In this document: piece by piece, positions 23,782 through 32,495 of the stretch
How the letters are laid out: each line of letters begins with the position of its first letter
How positions within the stretch are numbered: position 1 is the first letter of the stretch
Source of the DNA: Myxococcales bacterium
GTDB taxonomy: Bacteria > Myxococcota_A > Polyangia > Polyangiales > Polyangiaceae
DNA length: 64,000 bases
Direction: 5' to 3'
Assembly (NCBI GenBank): GCA_016712525.1
Contig: JADJQX010000007.1
Location: 2,728,001 to 2,792,000 of the forward strand
Position numbers and translations under genes: made by a program
Notes under the pieces: generated by a model
Told to the model about the DNA's origin: nothing
What the model saw: the letters and a program-made list of their open reading frames with translations, nothing else
The model's database searches: none

Positions 23782-25086
23782 CTACTGGCAGACGAGCTTG
23801 TACGCCGATTGCAGGATGGTGTTCCCGGATTCCACGCGCCCGACGAACCAGAAGTAGCCACCTTTCACGGGAATGAGCTTCGATCTCGACGGCCTTCCCC
23901 GCTCCGTGATGCTCACGACGTCCCCGAGAGGCTCCAGGCGGGGCCCGAGCCGCTGAAGATGCGCGACGAACTTGGTACCGTCGGTCGTGTCGTGACGGAC
24001 GACGGCGTCGACTCCGTGCCCCCATAGGAACTGGAGGAGATTGCGACGGTTCTCGTCTGGGGTAGCCTCCCCAAGCTTGCGACCGACGGGATCCCCGTCC
24101 AGGTGCCCCCAGTACTCGCTGGGAGCCGCATTTGCGCCCGGGTCGCTGCACGGTAGACGACGGATGCTGCGGAGCGTGATGAAGGCGCTGCCGGTGCGGA
24201 CGACCTGCCCGAAGGAGCACGGCGAGACTGTGTTCTCGATCATCGGAACGACCGATTGCCGCACGACCGTACCGTCCGCCGCGACGACGACGTCATTCGT
24301 TCCATCGAAGACGTGGGTCGCGCCGCCTTCCTCCCACTGCGTTTCGGGGATCGCGGATAGGTCCGTTTTCTGCCAAGCGCTCGCCCCGAAGGCACGCCTC
24401 CACACGGAGGAGCCAGCCTCGTCCGCCACCCGCGTCCACGCGAAGGACGTCGTTTCGTCTCCCGTCGTCGCTCCCCGCGAGACCACTCGGCCGTCGACGG
24501 TTTCGTCGTAGGCCATGGTCCAGGATTCGCCTTTGGCGAAGTCGTACGAGAAGTACCTCCCCGCGACCGCATCCGTGTTCCCAACTCGCCCCGCAAGGCC
24601 AACGCCGGTCATGCTTCCATTTCGAACGTGAGGGGCTCCGCCCGTGACCCCGGGGCGCGGAAGATCTAAGGGGGCGATGGGGTAGCTGGCGAGCAGCTCG
24701 AGGCGGGGACCGAGCCTCGCGGCGACGACGTCATACTCCATCACGACTGCGCCGAACGTCCCGTCCGCAAATGAGAGCAGCCCCGACTCGGGCCGCTCCC
24801 GAATCAGCGGCCACGTGGACGTGTCGATGGCCGTGCCGTCGACGCGGACCTGGCCCGGGCAGCCCAGCGCGTCAGGGGCCACGACCACGGCGGGGCCGAG
24901 CGGTCCGCGCGCGTCACCCCCAGCGTCCTTCGGCCGCGAGCTATCGATGCCACCGTCAGAGCCAGCTCCGACGGGGGGCGCGCCGGCGTCGGGGGCGATA
25001 GCCTCTCCCGAGCTGCATGCGACGATAGAAGCGATGCAGGCAAAGATCGAAGTTCCCACCAGAGCGACACGACGCTGAAGTCCCAT
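23782..25086 (-). CDS. Unclassified lipoprotein
   Basis: 434 residues. The signal MGLQRRVALVGTSIFACIAS leads to the lipobox VAC, with a D/G/P-rich linker after it. The mature part begins around GCPGQVRVDGTAIDTSTWPL and is beta-rich, with WxxR and YDV motifs (VVMEYDVVAARLGPRLELLA) and TWRHDTTDGT-like loops; four scattered cysteines (SPCSFG, LPCSDPG, LGCPG, the last LVCQ) could pair. No family recognised. Its codon use looks less G/C-rich than its neighbours, and it is followed upstream by a 515-bp region with no gene, so local transfer is possible but not shown. Confidence 0.7.
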   Translation of the reverse strand: MGLQRRVALVGTSIFACIASIVACSSGEAIAPDAGAPPVGAGSDGGIDSSRPKDAGGDARGPLGPAVVVAPDALGCPGQVRVDGTAIDTSTWPLIRERPESGLLSFADGTFGAVVMEYDVVAARLGPRLELLASYPIAPLDLPRPGVTGGAPHVRNGSMTGVGLAGRVGNTDAVAGRYFSYDFAKGESWTMAYDETVDGRVVSRGATTGDETTSFAWTRVADEAGSSVWRRAFGASAWQKTDLSAIPETQWEEGGATHVFDGTNDVVVAADGTVVRQSVVPMIENTVSPCSFGQVVRTGSAFITLRSIRRLPCSDPGANAAPSEYWGHLDGDPVGRKLGEATPDENRRNLLQFLWGHGVDAVVRHDTTDGTKFVAHLQRLGPRLEPLGDVVSITERGRPSRSKLIPVKGGYFWFVGRVESGNTILQSAYKLVCQ

Positions 25087-25601
25087 GGTTCCTCCGCACG
25101 GGAATGATTAAGCCACCATCCTCCTTCGGAACGCATCGCACGTCGAGGGTAAAGTCATCCGGCGGAATTCGTCCGACCGCGGCCCCGCCGTTGGATGCGA
25201 TGACCCGACGTGCGGAGAACGCGTCTTGCGGAGTGACGCTCGCCGCGACGGGCGCTCTCGCTCGGTCGCGGCGCGGCGCTGCCTCATGAGGCTCCACGTC
25301 GCGGCCACCCGCGCGACATGGCGCGGCGTGGTCGCCGACGTGAACAGAAAGTCGTCATCGAGGCACTACGAGTCGGAGGATGGACGCAGATGCCACGGGG
25401 CACGACGAACGTCCCGCGCGCAACCTGCCCGGAGTGGCCAACCTCGGCGCCGTCGAGATGTGGGCGTCCGGTACCGGGAGCGTGCGACGACTGCGTCAGG
25501 CGGCCGAGCGGGAAGACAGCCTCGTCGCACCCTCCAACGAAACTACGAGCGCTCGCACAGCTCCGCGAGCGCTCGTACCTCGTGCGGCGACCTCTCGCCG
25601 C
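25087..25601. other. 515-bp intergenic region with no convincing gene
   Basis: Lies between the start of the 23782-25086 gene and the stop of the 25602-26372 gene, both minus strand. Open frames on both strands here lack recognisable features: compositionally odd, no ribosome binding site, no family. The composition is less G/C-rich than average for the window. It should contain the promoter of the 23782-25086 lipoprotein. No tRNA or repeat was found. Confidence 0.5.
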
Positions 25602-26372
25602 TCACCCCTCGGGGGGCGGCTTGGGCTCACCCTCGCCCTCCTCCTCGGCGGGGAGGCCCGGGCGACGCGACGAGGGGCGGACCTTGTCGGCGATGTCGTC
25701 GCGGCCTCCGAAGCGCGCGAGGGCCTCGACCGCGGCGGCGGTCCGCTGGAAGGTGCGGTCGTTCTCGGCGAGGGCCTTCGTCTTCGTGGCGAGCGTGGCC
25801 TCGCCCTCGCGCTGCTCACGCGCCACCGCCGCGAGCGCCGGGTCGAGCGCTCGGAGCTGCTTCCGGAGATCTTTGGCGAACACCTTGGTGTCGACATGGA
25901 GGCCCTCGCGCTTCGGCGCGCCCAGCTTCGCGCCCTCGAGCCCCTCGAGGACCTTCTTGCCATACGAGAGGAGCGCCTGCCCGTCGTAGGGCGCCGCGCC
26001 CGAGAGCCCGACGGCCTGGAGGGCCGAGGCGGGATACGCCGCGACGAGCGCCGACCGCAGGTCGACGAGCACCTCGCGGACCGCGGCGATGGCGGCTTCA
26101 CGCTCGTCGCGTGGCGCGGCGTCGTCGGCCATCTCGCGCTCGTGCGCCTGGTCGGCGGCCTCGAGCTCCTCGGACACGGCCGTGACGAGCGCGCCCATCG
26201 CCACGAAGAGGCCCGTCAGATCGCCGAGCTTCTTCGGTTTCGAGGCGCCACGCGCGAGCGCCTTCTCGATCGCTTCTGCGAGCGCGCTCGCGTTCGTCTC
26301 GAGGGTCTGCGCGAGCCCCCGCGAAGCCTTGGCGCGATCGGAGACCTGCTTCGAATACCCCTTCTTGGCCAT
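25602..26372 (-). CDS. Helical cytoplasmic protein of unknown function
   Basis: 256 residues from ATG 26372. The whole chain is predicted helical with heptad-like leucine/alanine spacing (LAQTLETNASALAEAIEKAL, AVREVLVDLRSALVAAYPAS, FAKDLRKQLRALDPALAAVA), ending in an acidic, Pro-rich tail (AEEEGEGEPKPPPEG). The N-terminus MAKKGYSKQVSDRAK has no signal peptide. It may be a coiled-coil scaffold. No family recognised. Its transcription start must lie inside the following 536-bp region that also holds the 42-bp repeat array. Confidence 0.75.
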   Translation of the reverse strand: MAKKGYSKQVSDRAKASRGLAQTLETNASALAEAIEKALARGASKPKKLGDLTGLFVAMGALVTAVSEELEAADQAHEREMADDAAPRDEREAAIAAVREVLVDLRSALVAAYPASALQAVGLSGAAPYDGQALLSYGKKVLEGLEGAKLGAPKREGLHVDTKVFAKDLRKQLRALDPALAAVAREQREGEATLATKTKALAENDRTFQRTAAAVEALARFGGRDDIADKVRPSSRRPGLPAEEEGEGEPKPPPEG

Positions 26373-26908
26373 GATACCTCCCCAAACGTGACACGCGCCC
26401 TCGCGTGCCGAACGGGGGAGACGCTACGCGACCGCAGATACCCTGCCAAGGGGGGCTTCATGGCAGTCGAGACGGCACGCCAAGGGCAAGTCGCGCGTGG
26501 CCCTCACGCTCTCGCACGTGCCGCGTGCGATCGTGTCGGTCGCGCGAGGTGTCAAACAGCCCGCGGATGGCCCTCTCGGCACGGGAGACCGCGTCCACCC
26601 GGCTGGAACCCGGCTTTTTCTCGGAACCTCGCGTTCCAGGTGGCCTCGGACGCGACTTTTTCTCGAGACCTCGCGTTCCAGGTGGCCCGGAACGCGACTT
26701 TTTCTCGAGACCTCGCTTTCCAGGTGGCCCGGAACGCGACTTTTTCTCGAAACCTCGTGTTCCAGGTGGCCTCGGACGCGGCGTTTTCTCGGAACCTCGT
26801 GTTCCAGGTGGCCTCGGACGCGACGTTTTCTCGAAACCTCGTGTTCCAGGTGGCCAGTACCCCGCCTACCGCCGGTCCGGGGCGACCTTCGTCCGAACGC
26901 CTCGTCGA
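26373..26908. other. Intergenic region holding the repeat array
   Basis: 536 bp between two minus-strand genes: the promoter side of the helical protein (26372) and the 3' side of the lipoprotein ending at 26909. The array at 26615-26855 fills its right half. 26373-26614 must hold the promoter of the helical protein and shows nothing else distinctive. Confidence 0.6.
26615..26855. repeat. Tandem array of 42-bp units (5 full, 1 partial)
   Basis: Units start at 26615, 26657, 26699, 26741 and 26783, with a last truncated copy at 26825-26855. Each opens with TTTTTCTCG or GTTTTCTCG, followed by ACCTCG[CT]GTTCCAGGTGGCC, and a variable part that reads either CTCGGACGCG or CGGAACGCG. The unit carries small inverted repeats: GGAAC-CTCGC-GTTCC in some copies and GTTCC-AGGTGGCCC-GGAAC in others. 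Because 42 is a multiple of three, several frames on both strands stay open and give 14-residue peptide repeats, but none has a start signal or matches neighbours. The array lies 3' of the gene ending at 26909 (minus). Confidence 0.9.
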
Positions 26909-27487
26909 TCAAGGGCGCGGGCAGGTCGCAGCGCCCGTGCGGGTGAGCGTGGCCGTGACGGAGGATTGGCCGTTCGTCGACTCGAGCAGCTCGAGGGTGC
27001 CATCGAGCCGGAGGCGGAGCGACACGGGCACGTTGTTCCCGTTCGCGGCCACGAGGTCGTAGTCGACGTTGTCGCGGCGGAGCGAGGTCCCGTCGTCGCT
27101 GCCCCAATCGGCGATGCCGTCGTAGGTGGACGGGGTCGCGTCGCGCGTGACGGTCGCGCGGAGCGGCAAGATGACACCGTCGAAGGGGCAGCCGCCACAG
27201 CCGACGCCCCCCGCGGAGCCGTCGCTGATGCGCTCGCCGCGGCCCCCCGACTGGATCACGTACGAGTCTTGGCAGTCGTTCACGGCGGGAGACGCGCGGC
27301 CCGCCTCGCACACCTCGACGACGACCTTGCCGTCGGCGCTCGCGAACCGCCCCGTCGCGCGAGAGACCTCCGTGTCCTGCTCGCTCGCGGCGTACACGGC
27401 CGTGCGCTCGGGCTGCGAGGTGCAGTGAAAAAGGAAGAACGTGACGGCGAGGGCAGGGAGGGCGCGGGCAAGCGAAGGGAGGCTCAT
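26909..27487 (-). CDS. Small lipoprotein of unknown function
   Basis: 192 residues from ATG 27487; an upstream in-frame start (27511) adds only eight residues. The signal MSLPSLARALPALAVTFFLF ends at HC, a weak lipobox. The mature region contains two pairs of cysteines (VEVCEAG with NDCQDS, and GVGCGGCPF) and a beta-rich C-terminus (VPVSLRLRLDGTLELLESTN, GQSSVTATLTRTGAATCPRP). No family recognised. It is transcribed toward the repeat array. Confidence 0.75.
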   Translation of the reverse strand: MSLPSLARALPALAVTFFLFHCTSQPERTAVYAASEQDTEVSRATGRFASADGKVVVEVCEAGRASPAVNDCQDSYVIQSGGRGERISDGSAGGVGCGGCPFDGVILPLRATVTRDATPSTYDGIADWGSDDGTSLRRDNVDYDLVAANGNNVPVSLRLRLDGTLELLESTNGQSSVTATLTRTGAATCPRP

Positions 27488-27688
27488 GGCGACAGGGATT
27501 GCAGGGGCCATGCCGGAAGAGGCGTGCCCGACACGACGAGCCCTGTGCGGGTTTTCGGCCCGCTTCCGCGACCACCGTCAAGGCCCGTTCGCCCCCCCGC
27601 GACGCACGTGTCAGGGACCTCGACACGGCGTTAGGCGCGGGGCGCACGTGAGCCCCCTCGCCGCGCGACACGATGGTATGAGCCGCTC

Positions 27689-28027
27689 GTGGCGCTCCTT
27701 CTCCCGTGGCTCCGCGCGTTCGCGCTCACCCAGCTCGTCGAGGGGCCGATCTACGCGAGGACGGCCAAAATCTCGTGGTGGAAGGCGCTCGTGCCCTCGG
27801 CCGTCACCCACCCGTTCGTGTGGTTCGTGTTCCCGTTGCTGCAAGAGCACGGCGTCTCGTACCTGGGGATGGCCGCCGCCGCCGAGGCGTTCGCCGTGCT
27901 GGTCGAGGCCGCGCTCGTGGCCCGCGCGTTCGGCGTGCCGGGGCGCCGGGCCTTCTGGATCTCCGTGCTCGCGAACGCGTCGAGCGTCGCCGTGGGCCTC
28001 GTCCTCCGCGAATTTGGCCTCGTTTGA
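27689..28027 (+). CDS. Small polytopic membrane protein
   Basis: 112 residues from GTG 27689; no ribosome binding site is evident, so the start is provisional. Hydrophobic segments are at about residues 2-16, 40-56, 60-80 and 88-108, with charged short loops (ARTAKISWW, RAFGVPGRR). The HPFVWFVFPLLQEHGVSYLG stretch is the most conserved-looking part. No transporter signature, so function unknown. It precedes gpsA by 50 bp and may share its transcript. Confidence 0.65.
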   Translation: MALLLPWLRAFALTQLVEGPIYARTAKISWWKALVPSAVTHPFVWFVFPLLQEHGVSYLGMAAAAEAFAVLVEAALVARAFGVPGRRAFWISVLANASSVAVGLVLREFGLV

Positions 28028-28077
28028 CGCACCGCGGGCCCTTTGCCTCCGGCGAAGGCCCTGGTAGCTTCGGCCGC

Positions 28078-29103
28078 GTGAGCCGCATCGCCGTCATCGG
28101 GGCCGGAGCCTGGGGAACCGCCATCGCCGCGCACGCCGCGCGCAAGAAGCACGACGTGGTGCTCTGGGCCTTCGAGCCCGACGTCGCGAGGGACGTGACC
28201 GAGCGCCACGAGAACACGGTCTACCTCCCCAAGATCGAGCTCCCGAAGAGCCTCTCGGCCACGAACGACATGGCGCACGCCCTCGAGGGGACCGACCTCG
28301 TCGTGCTCGTCCCACCGTCGTCCCACTTGCGCAAGATCGCCGCGATCGCGAAGGGGCACCTCCCGTCGACCGCGCGTGTGCTCGTCGCGACCAAGGGCTT
28401 CGAGGAAGGCACCCTCGAGCTCATGAGCCAGGTCATCGAGGACACGATCCCGGGCCTCGGCTGGGGCCGCCTCGCGTTCCTCTCGGGGCCGAACTTCGCC
28501 AAAGAGGTGGCCTCGGGCCTGCCCACGGACTCGGTCGTCGCGTCGCGCGACGCCGGGTGCGCCGAGGCCATTCAGGACATGCTCCACTCGCCAGCGCTGC
28601 GCATCTACACGTCGCTCGATCCGGTCGGTGTTCAGGTCGGGGGCGCCGTGAAGAACGTGCTCGCGGTGGCCACCGGCACGTGCGACGGGCTCGGCCTCGG
28701 GCTCAACGCGCGCGCGGCCCTCATGACGCGCGGCCTCTCCGAGATGGCCCGCCTCGGCGTCGCGATGGGCGCCGATCCCCTCACGTTCATGGGCATGGCC
28801 GGCATGGGCGACCTCGTCTTGACCTGCACGGGCGACCTCTCGCGCAATCGAACGCTGGGCCTCAAGGTGGCCGAGGGCGTCGATCCCGCGGCGTACGTGG
28901 CGTCGCAGCGGAGCGTGGCCGAGGGGTACCTCACGTCGTCGGCCGCCTACGAGCTCGGCAAGAAGCTCGGCGTCGAGATGCCCATCACCGAGCAGGTCTT
29001 CCACGTGCTCCACCGCGGGCGCCCGCTCGCCGAGGCGCTGAAGGCGCTGCTCGTGCGCACGTCGAAATCGGAGCTCTACGGCATCACGCCGGGCGCGATG
29101 TGA
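28078..29103 (+). CDS. gpsA: Glycerol-3-phosphate dehydrogenase, NAD(P)+
   Basis: 341 residues from GTG 28078. The nucleotide fold starts IAVIGAGAWGTAIAAHAA (GxGxxG at 8-13). LVVLVPPSSHLRK, SGPNFAKEVASGLPTDSVVA and the catalytic lysine region VGGAVKNVLAVATGTCDGLG are diagnostic, as is GMAGMGDLVLTCTGDLSRNR. It interconverts dihydroxyacetone phosphate and sn-glycerol 3-phosphate in the cytoplasm, feeding phospholipid synthesis. Length is normal. Its stop overlaps the GTG of the following phosphodiester glycosidase gene (GTGA at 29100), so the two are translationally coupled. Confidence 0.95.
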   Translation: MSRIAVIGAGAWGTAIAAHAARKKHDVVLWAFEPDVARDVTERHENTVYLPKIELPKSLSATNDMAHALEGTDLVVLVPPSSHLRKIAAIAKGHLPSTARVLVATKGFEEGTLELMSQVIEDTIPGLGWGRLAFLSGPNFAKEVASGLPTDSVVASRDAGCAEAIQDMLHSPALRIYTSLDPVGVQVGGAVKNVLAVATGTCDGLGLGLNARAALMTRGLSEMARLGVAMGADPLTFMGMAGMGDLVLTCTGDLSRNRTLGLKVAEGVDPAAYVASQRSVAEGYLTSSAAYELGKKLGVEMPITEQVFHVLHRGRPLAEALKALLVRTSKSELYGITPGAM

Positions 29104-29933
29104 CTCCGGGGCGCGTCGCTCCGAAGGCGCGGGTCGGGCTCGTGTCCACGGCCGCGCTCGCCGCCGCGACCTTCCTCGCGTGCCGCGTTGGGCCGAGCAC
29201 CCACGACGCGCCCGACGCCGGCGCGAGCGCGACTCTCGCTCACGAGGGGCCGAGCGCGGCAGGGACCGACGGCGCTCCGAGCCCGTCCGAGCCCCACCAC
29301 AGAGAGAAGGCGACGAGCTCGGGCGAGTCGTTCACGGCCGACTGGTTCACCTTCCGGCTCGCGAGCGTCGGGCTGCGGATCGTCGACGTGGGCGCGAGCC
29401 GAGAGCTCGGGAGGGCCCTCGAGACGGACGACGATCTGCTCGCCGTGAACGCGGGCTTCTTCGACGATCACGACGCGCCCCTCGGGCTCTCGCGCTCGCG
29501 CGGGGCGACCCTCTCCGCGTTCGCGCCCAAGCTCTCGGGCGGCGTGCTCGAGGTCGACGGCGACACGGGCGCCCTCTTCGAGACCGAGACGTACGACAAA
29601 AAGCGCACCCCGGCGTTCGCCGTCCAGTGCCGCCCGAGGCTCGTGGTCTCGGGGCACGCGAACGTGCGCAGCGACGACAAAAAACGGGCGGAGCGCACGA
29701 CCCTCTGCCTGCGTGACGGAGGCAAAGTGCTCAGCGTCGTCGTGCTCGAGAACGAGGAGCGCGGGCCCTCGCTGTTCGCCACGGGGCACTATCTCGAGGC
29801 ACGTGGCTGCCACGACGCCCTCTCGCTCGACGGAGGCCCCTCGACGGGCGTCGTCTACCGCAGCGCGGGCGGGCCCGTCGAGCTGCCGCTGCGAGGGCCC
29901 ATCCGTCAGGCGATCGTGATACGCCGACGGTAG
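29100..29933 (+). CDS. Exported phosphodiester glycosidase (NAGPA-domain) protein
   Basis: 277 residues from GTG 29100. The signal region VGLVSTAALAAATFLACR suggests a lipoprotein (FLAC). The domain is the NAGPA/phosphodiester glycosidase fold: LLAVNAGFFDDHDAPLGLSR, GRHYLEARGCHDALSLDGGP-type segment with LDGGPSTG, and PIRQAIVIRR at the end. In animals the family removes N-acetylglucosamine from phosphodiester links; bacterial members cleave sugar-phosphodiester bonds in envelope glycans or related material. Location is periplasmic or surface. It lies 2 bp before the PHP-domain lipoprotein, in a clear operon with gpsA. Confidence 0.85.
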   Translation: MTPGRVAPKARVGLVSTAALAAATFLACRVGPSTHDAPDAGASATLAHEGPSAAGTDGAPSPSEPHHREKATSSGESFTADWFTFRLASVGLRIVDVGASRELGRALETDDDLLAVNAGFFDDHDAPLGLSRSRGATLSAFAPKLSGGVLEVDGDTGALFETETYDKKRTPAFAVQCRPRLVVSGHANVRSDDKKRAERTTLCLRDGGKVLSVVVLENEERGPSLFATGHYLEARGCHDALSLDGGPSTGVVYRSAGGPVELPLRGPIRQAIVIRRR

Positions 29934-29935
29934 CC

Positions 29936-32365
29936 ATGAGCTCCCCGAGGCACGACCGCACGACCCTGGCCGCCATCGTCCTCCTGTCCGCGTGCGGACC
30001 CGAGCCCAAAGCCCCCGAGGGCGCACCGAGGGCAAAAGCGAGCGCCACGGCGAAGCCCGCCGCACCCGCGACGCGAAGCCAAAACCGCCTCGCGCCGCAC
30101 GCGTACGGGCGCACGGGCGACCTCGTCGTGGGGACGGAAGGTGCGCTCTACACCTTCGCGGCGAGCGCCGACGAGCCCGGGAAAAAGCCCCTCCGCGGCG
30201 CGCTCGTCGACGCCGACACGGGCCCGGGGGACAGCGAGGATCCGCTCCTCTGGTTTCGCCCTGCCGTGCGAGACGCCGCGGGCACCACCGTGGCCATCGT
30301 GGGAGCTCCCGAGCCGTACGCGTGCGAGGGGGGCGTGACAGGCCTTCGGCTCGAGGGGGACGCGGGGCCCGCGCACCTCGTCACGACCGTGTGCCCGGAG
30401 CGCGACGGGGCCCTCCGTGGGGTGACCGTGGCCTCGGGCCTCCCCGCCGGGGCCGAGCTCGCCGACGATCTCGGTCCGGGGCCTTCGCCCGTGATCTTGG
30501 ACGCCGCCCCCGCCGCCTGGGAAGGGACGCACGCCGTGCGCGCGCTCGCCGTCGAGGGCCCTACGTCGACGCTGGTCATCGTGCCCACGGGGAGCGCCAA
30601 GGCCACACGCAAGCTCGTTCACATCGCCAAAGAGACGTTCCCCTCCCCCGTCACGCTCACGTACCCGGGCACGCGCGCCGAGAGGCTCGTGAGGATCACC
30701 GCCGCGCGCCCCGCCCTCGCCCTCGCGGCGACGGGTGTCCCCACCGTGACGGGCACGTTCGGCCTCCGGGGTCGCGCGGGGAGCGTGACCTTCCTCGACG
30801 CCGCGGGCGACGTGGTCACGCGCCTCCCGATCCCTCCCGAGGGGCTCGCGACGACCCTCCCCCGCGACTTCGCCAAGACCGCCGCCGTCGCCGACGCGAG
30901 GGGTGTCGTGTGCGCCACCTTCGCGCTCACGGCCCCCGAGCTCGCGGCCGCGTCGTGCCCGAGCTCGGCGCGCATCGGGTTCACCGTGCACACCGACGGC
31001 CACGTGCCCGCGCCGTTCCACGCCATCGTGCGGGGCGAAGGCGACACCCCGGATCCCGAGCTCGTCGATCTCGTCCCGAGCGACGACGGCACGCGGCGGA
31101 GCGTATCGGCGAAGAACAGCGTCTACTCCCTCGACGGGCGCGCCGACGTCGAGGTGCGCCCCGGCAAGTACCACGTGCTCGTGACACGAGGCCCGGGCTC
31201 GACCCTCGACGAGCGCCACGTGGAGCTCGGGCCGGGGGGCTCGATCGACGTGGCGTCCGAGCTCCGGAGCGTGCTCCCGGAGGGCGCGTTCTCGGCCGAT
31301 TTTCACCTACACGCGGCCCCGAGCCCCGACTCGACCGTGTCCCTCGAGGAGCGCCTCGCGACGCTCGCGGCGGAGGGCCTCTCGTTCGCCGTCGCGACCG
31401 ACCACAACCGCATTACGGACTACGGCCCTGCGAAGGCCCGCCTCGCGAAGGTGCCGAGCGCGCTCTTCCCGGCGCTCGCCATAGGGGACGAGATCACGTC
31501 CGGCGGCAGCCCGCTCTTCGGGCACTTCAACGCCTTCCCTCTGCCCACACCAGCCGCCGGAGTGGCCCCCGAGGCGGCGACGATTCCCTATTTCGGAGTC
31601 GCCCCACGCGAGCTCTTCGCCGGGGCACGCCGGGCCGGAGCGGCGATCGTGCAGGTGAACCACCCGCGCATGCCCCCGAAGATTGGCTATTTCGACCAGA
31701 CCGGCTTCGACGCGGCGACGGGCAAGGCCGGCGCGGACTTCGCCGAGGACTTCGACGCGGTCGAGGCCCACAACGGCATCTGGCTCGAGTCGCCGGAGAG
31801 GGTCCGTGAGGGGTACATGGATCTCGTCGGCCTCGCGCGGCGGGGGAAGCTCGTGGCCGCCACGGGCAACAGCGACTCGCACAAGCTCTTCTTGGAGGAG
31901 CCCGGGTACCCGCGCACGTACGTCACGCTCCCCCGCGGCGAGGCCCCGCTCGAGGCCCGTGTGGTCTCGGCGCTCCGTGCGAGGAGCACCGTGGTGAGCT
32001 CGGGCCCGTACCTCGAGGCGAGCGTCGACGGGCAGCTCCCGGGGAGCGTGGTCAAGGCCACGAAGGGGCGCGTGACGGTGAGCCTCCGCGTCTTCGCGCC
32101 CGCGTGGGTCCCCGTCGAGTCGATCGAGATCTTGGTCGACGGGAAGGCGGTGCGGACGTTCGCCGTGCAGGGCAAGCCGAAGAACGGCGAGCGCTTCGCG
32201 ACCAAGGTGACGCTCGCGCTCGAACACGACGCGACCGTCGGCGTGTGGGTCGACGCGAAGACCCCTCTCCCGCGCGTCTTGCACGAAAAGGACGCTCGCG
32301 CCATCGCGTTCACGACGCCGTTCTTCGTCGACGCGGACGGAGACGGGCGCTTCACGGCAAAGTAG
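29936..32365 (+). CDS. PHP-domain metallohydrolase lipoprotein
   Basis: 809 residues from ATG 29936. The signal MSSPRHDRTTLAAIVLLSAC holds the lipobox LSAC. Residues to about 430 are Ig-like beta domains with many Gly/Ala turns. The C-terminal half is a PHP (CehA/McbA type) phosphoesterase: FHLHAAPSPDSTVSLEER (metal His pair), AVATDHNRITDY, ELF-AIVQVNHPRMPPKIGY, DAVEAHNGIW and AATGNSDSHK, followed by a closing Ig-like domain with DADGDGRF. PHP enzymes hydrolyse phosphate esters using two or three metal ions. An outer-membrane lipoprotein form fits periplasmic or surface phosphoester breakdown. Neighbours with NAGPA and alkaline-phosphatase-like domains support that; the natural substrate is unknown. 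Confidence 0.85.
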   Translation: MSSPRHDRTTLAAIVLLSACGPEPKAPEGAPRAKASATAKPAAPATRSQNRLAPHAYGRTGDLVVGTEGALYTFAASADEPGKKPLRGALVDADTGPGDSEDPLLWFRPAVRDAAGTTVAIVGAPEPYACEGGVTGLRLEGDAGPAHLVTTVCPERDGALRGVTVASGLPAGAELADDLGPGPSPVILDAAPAAWEGTHAVRALAVEGPTSTLVIVPTGSAKATRKLVHIAKETFPSPVTLTYPGTRAERLVRITAARPALALAATGVPTVTGTFGLRGRAGSVTFLDAAGDVVTRLPIPPEGLATTLPRDFAKTAAVADARGVVCATFALTAPELAAASCPSSARIGFTVHTDGHVPAPFHAIVRGEGDTPDPELVDLVPSDDGTRRSVSAKNSVYSLDGRADVEVRPGKYHVLVTRGPGSTLDERHVELGPGGSIDVASELRSVLPEGAFSADFHLHAAPSPDSTVSLEERLATLAAEGLSFAVATDHNRITDYGPAKARLAKVPSALFPALAIGDEITSGGSPLFGHFNAFPLPTPAAGVAPEAATIPYFGVAPRELFAGARRAGAAIVQVNHPRMPPKIGYFDQTGFDAATGKAGADFAEDFDAVEAHNGIWLESPERVREGYMDLVGLARRGKLVAATGNSDSHKLFLEEPGYPRTYVTLPRGEAPLEARVVSALRARSTVVSSGPYLEASVDGQLPGSVVKATKGRVTVSLRVFAPAWVPVESIEILVDGKAVRTFAVQGKPKNGERFATKVTLALEHDATVGVWVDAKTPLPRVLHEKDARAIAFTTPFFVDADGDGRFTAK

Positions 32366-32495
32366 GCCGCGCGGCACGCTTCGGGCTCGTGACACGGCGA
32401 CGTCACACGTTCGCCCGCTTGCGCACGCCCGCTCGCGACCAAACACTTACGAAGGTGGAATGGAGCCGTCACCGTGCGGCTTGACCCTTCGGCCT

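Noticed and set aside
25104..25297. Small open frames in the 515-bp gap
   Set aside because: No ribosome binding site, odd composition and no conservation evident.
26615..26855. CRISPR array
   Set aside because: The whole unit repeats without unique spacers and no cas gene is near; it is a tandem repeat.
26424..27062. Repeat array read as a protein with 14-residue repeats
   Set aside because: Several frames on both strands are open because the unit is 42 bp; none has a start or matches codon bias, so coding is not supported.
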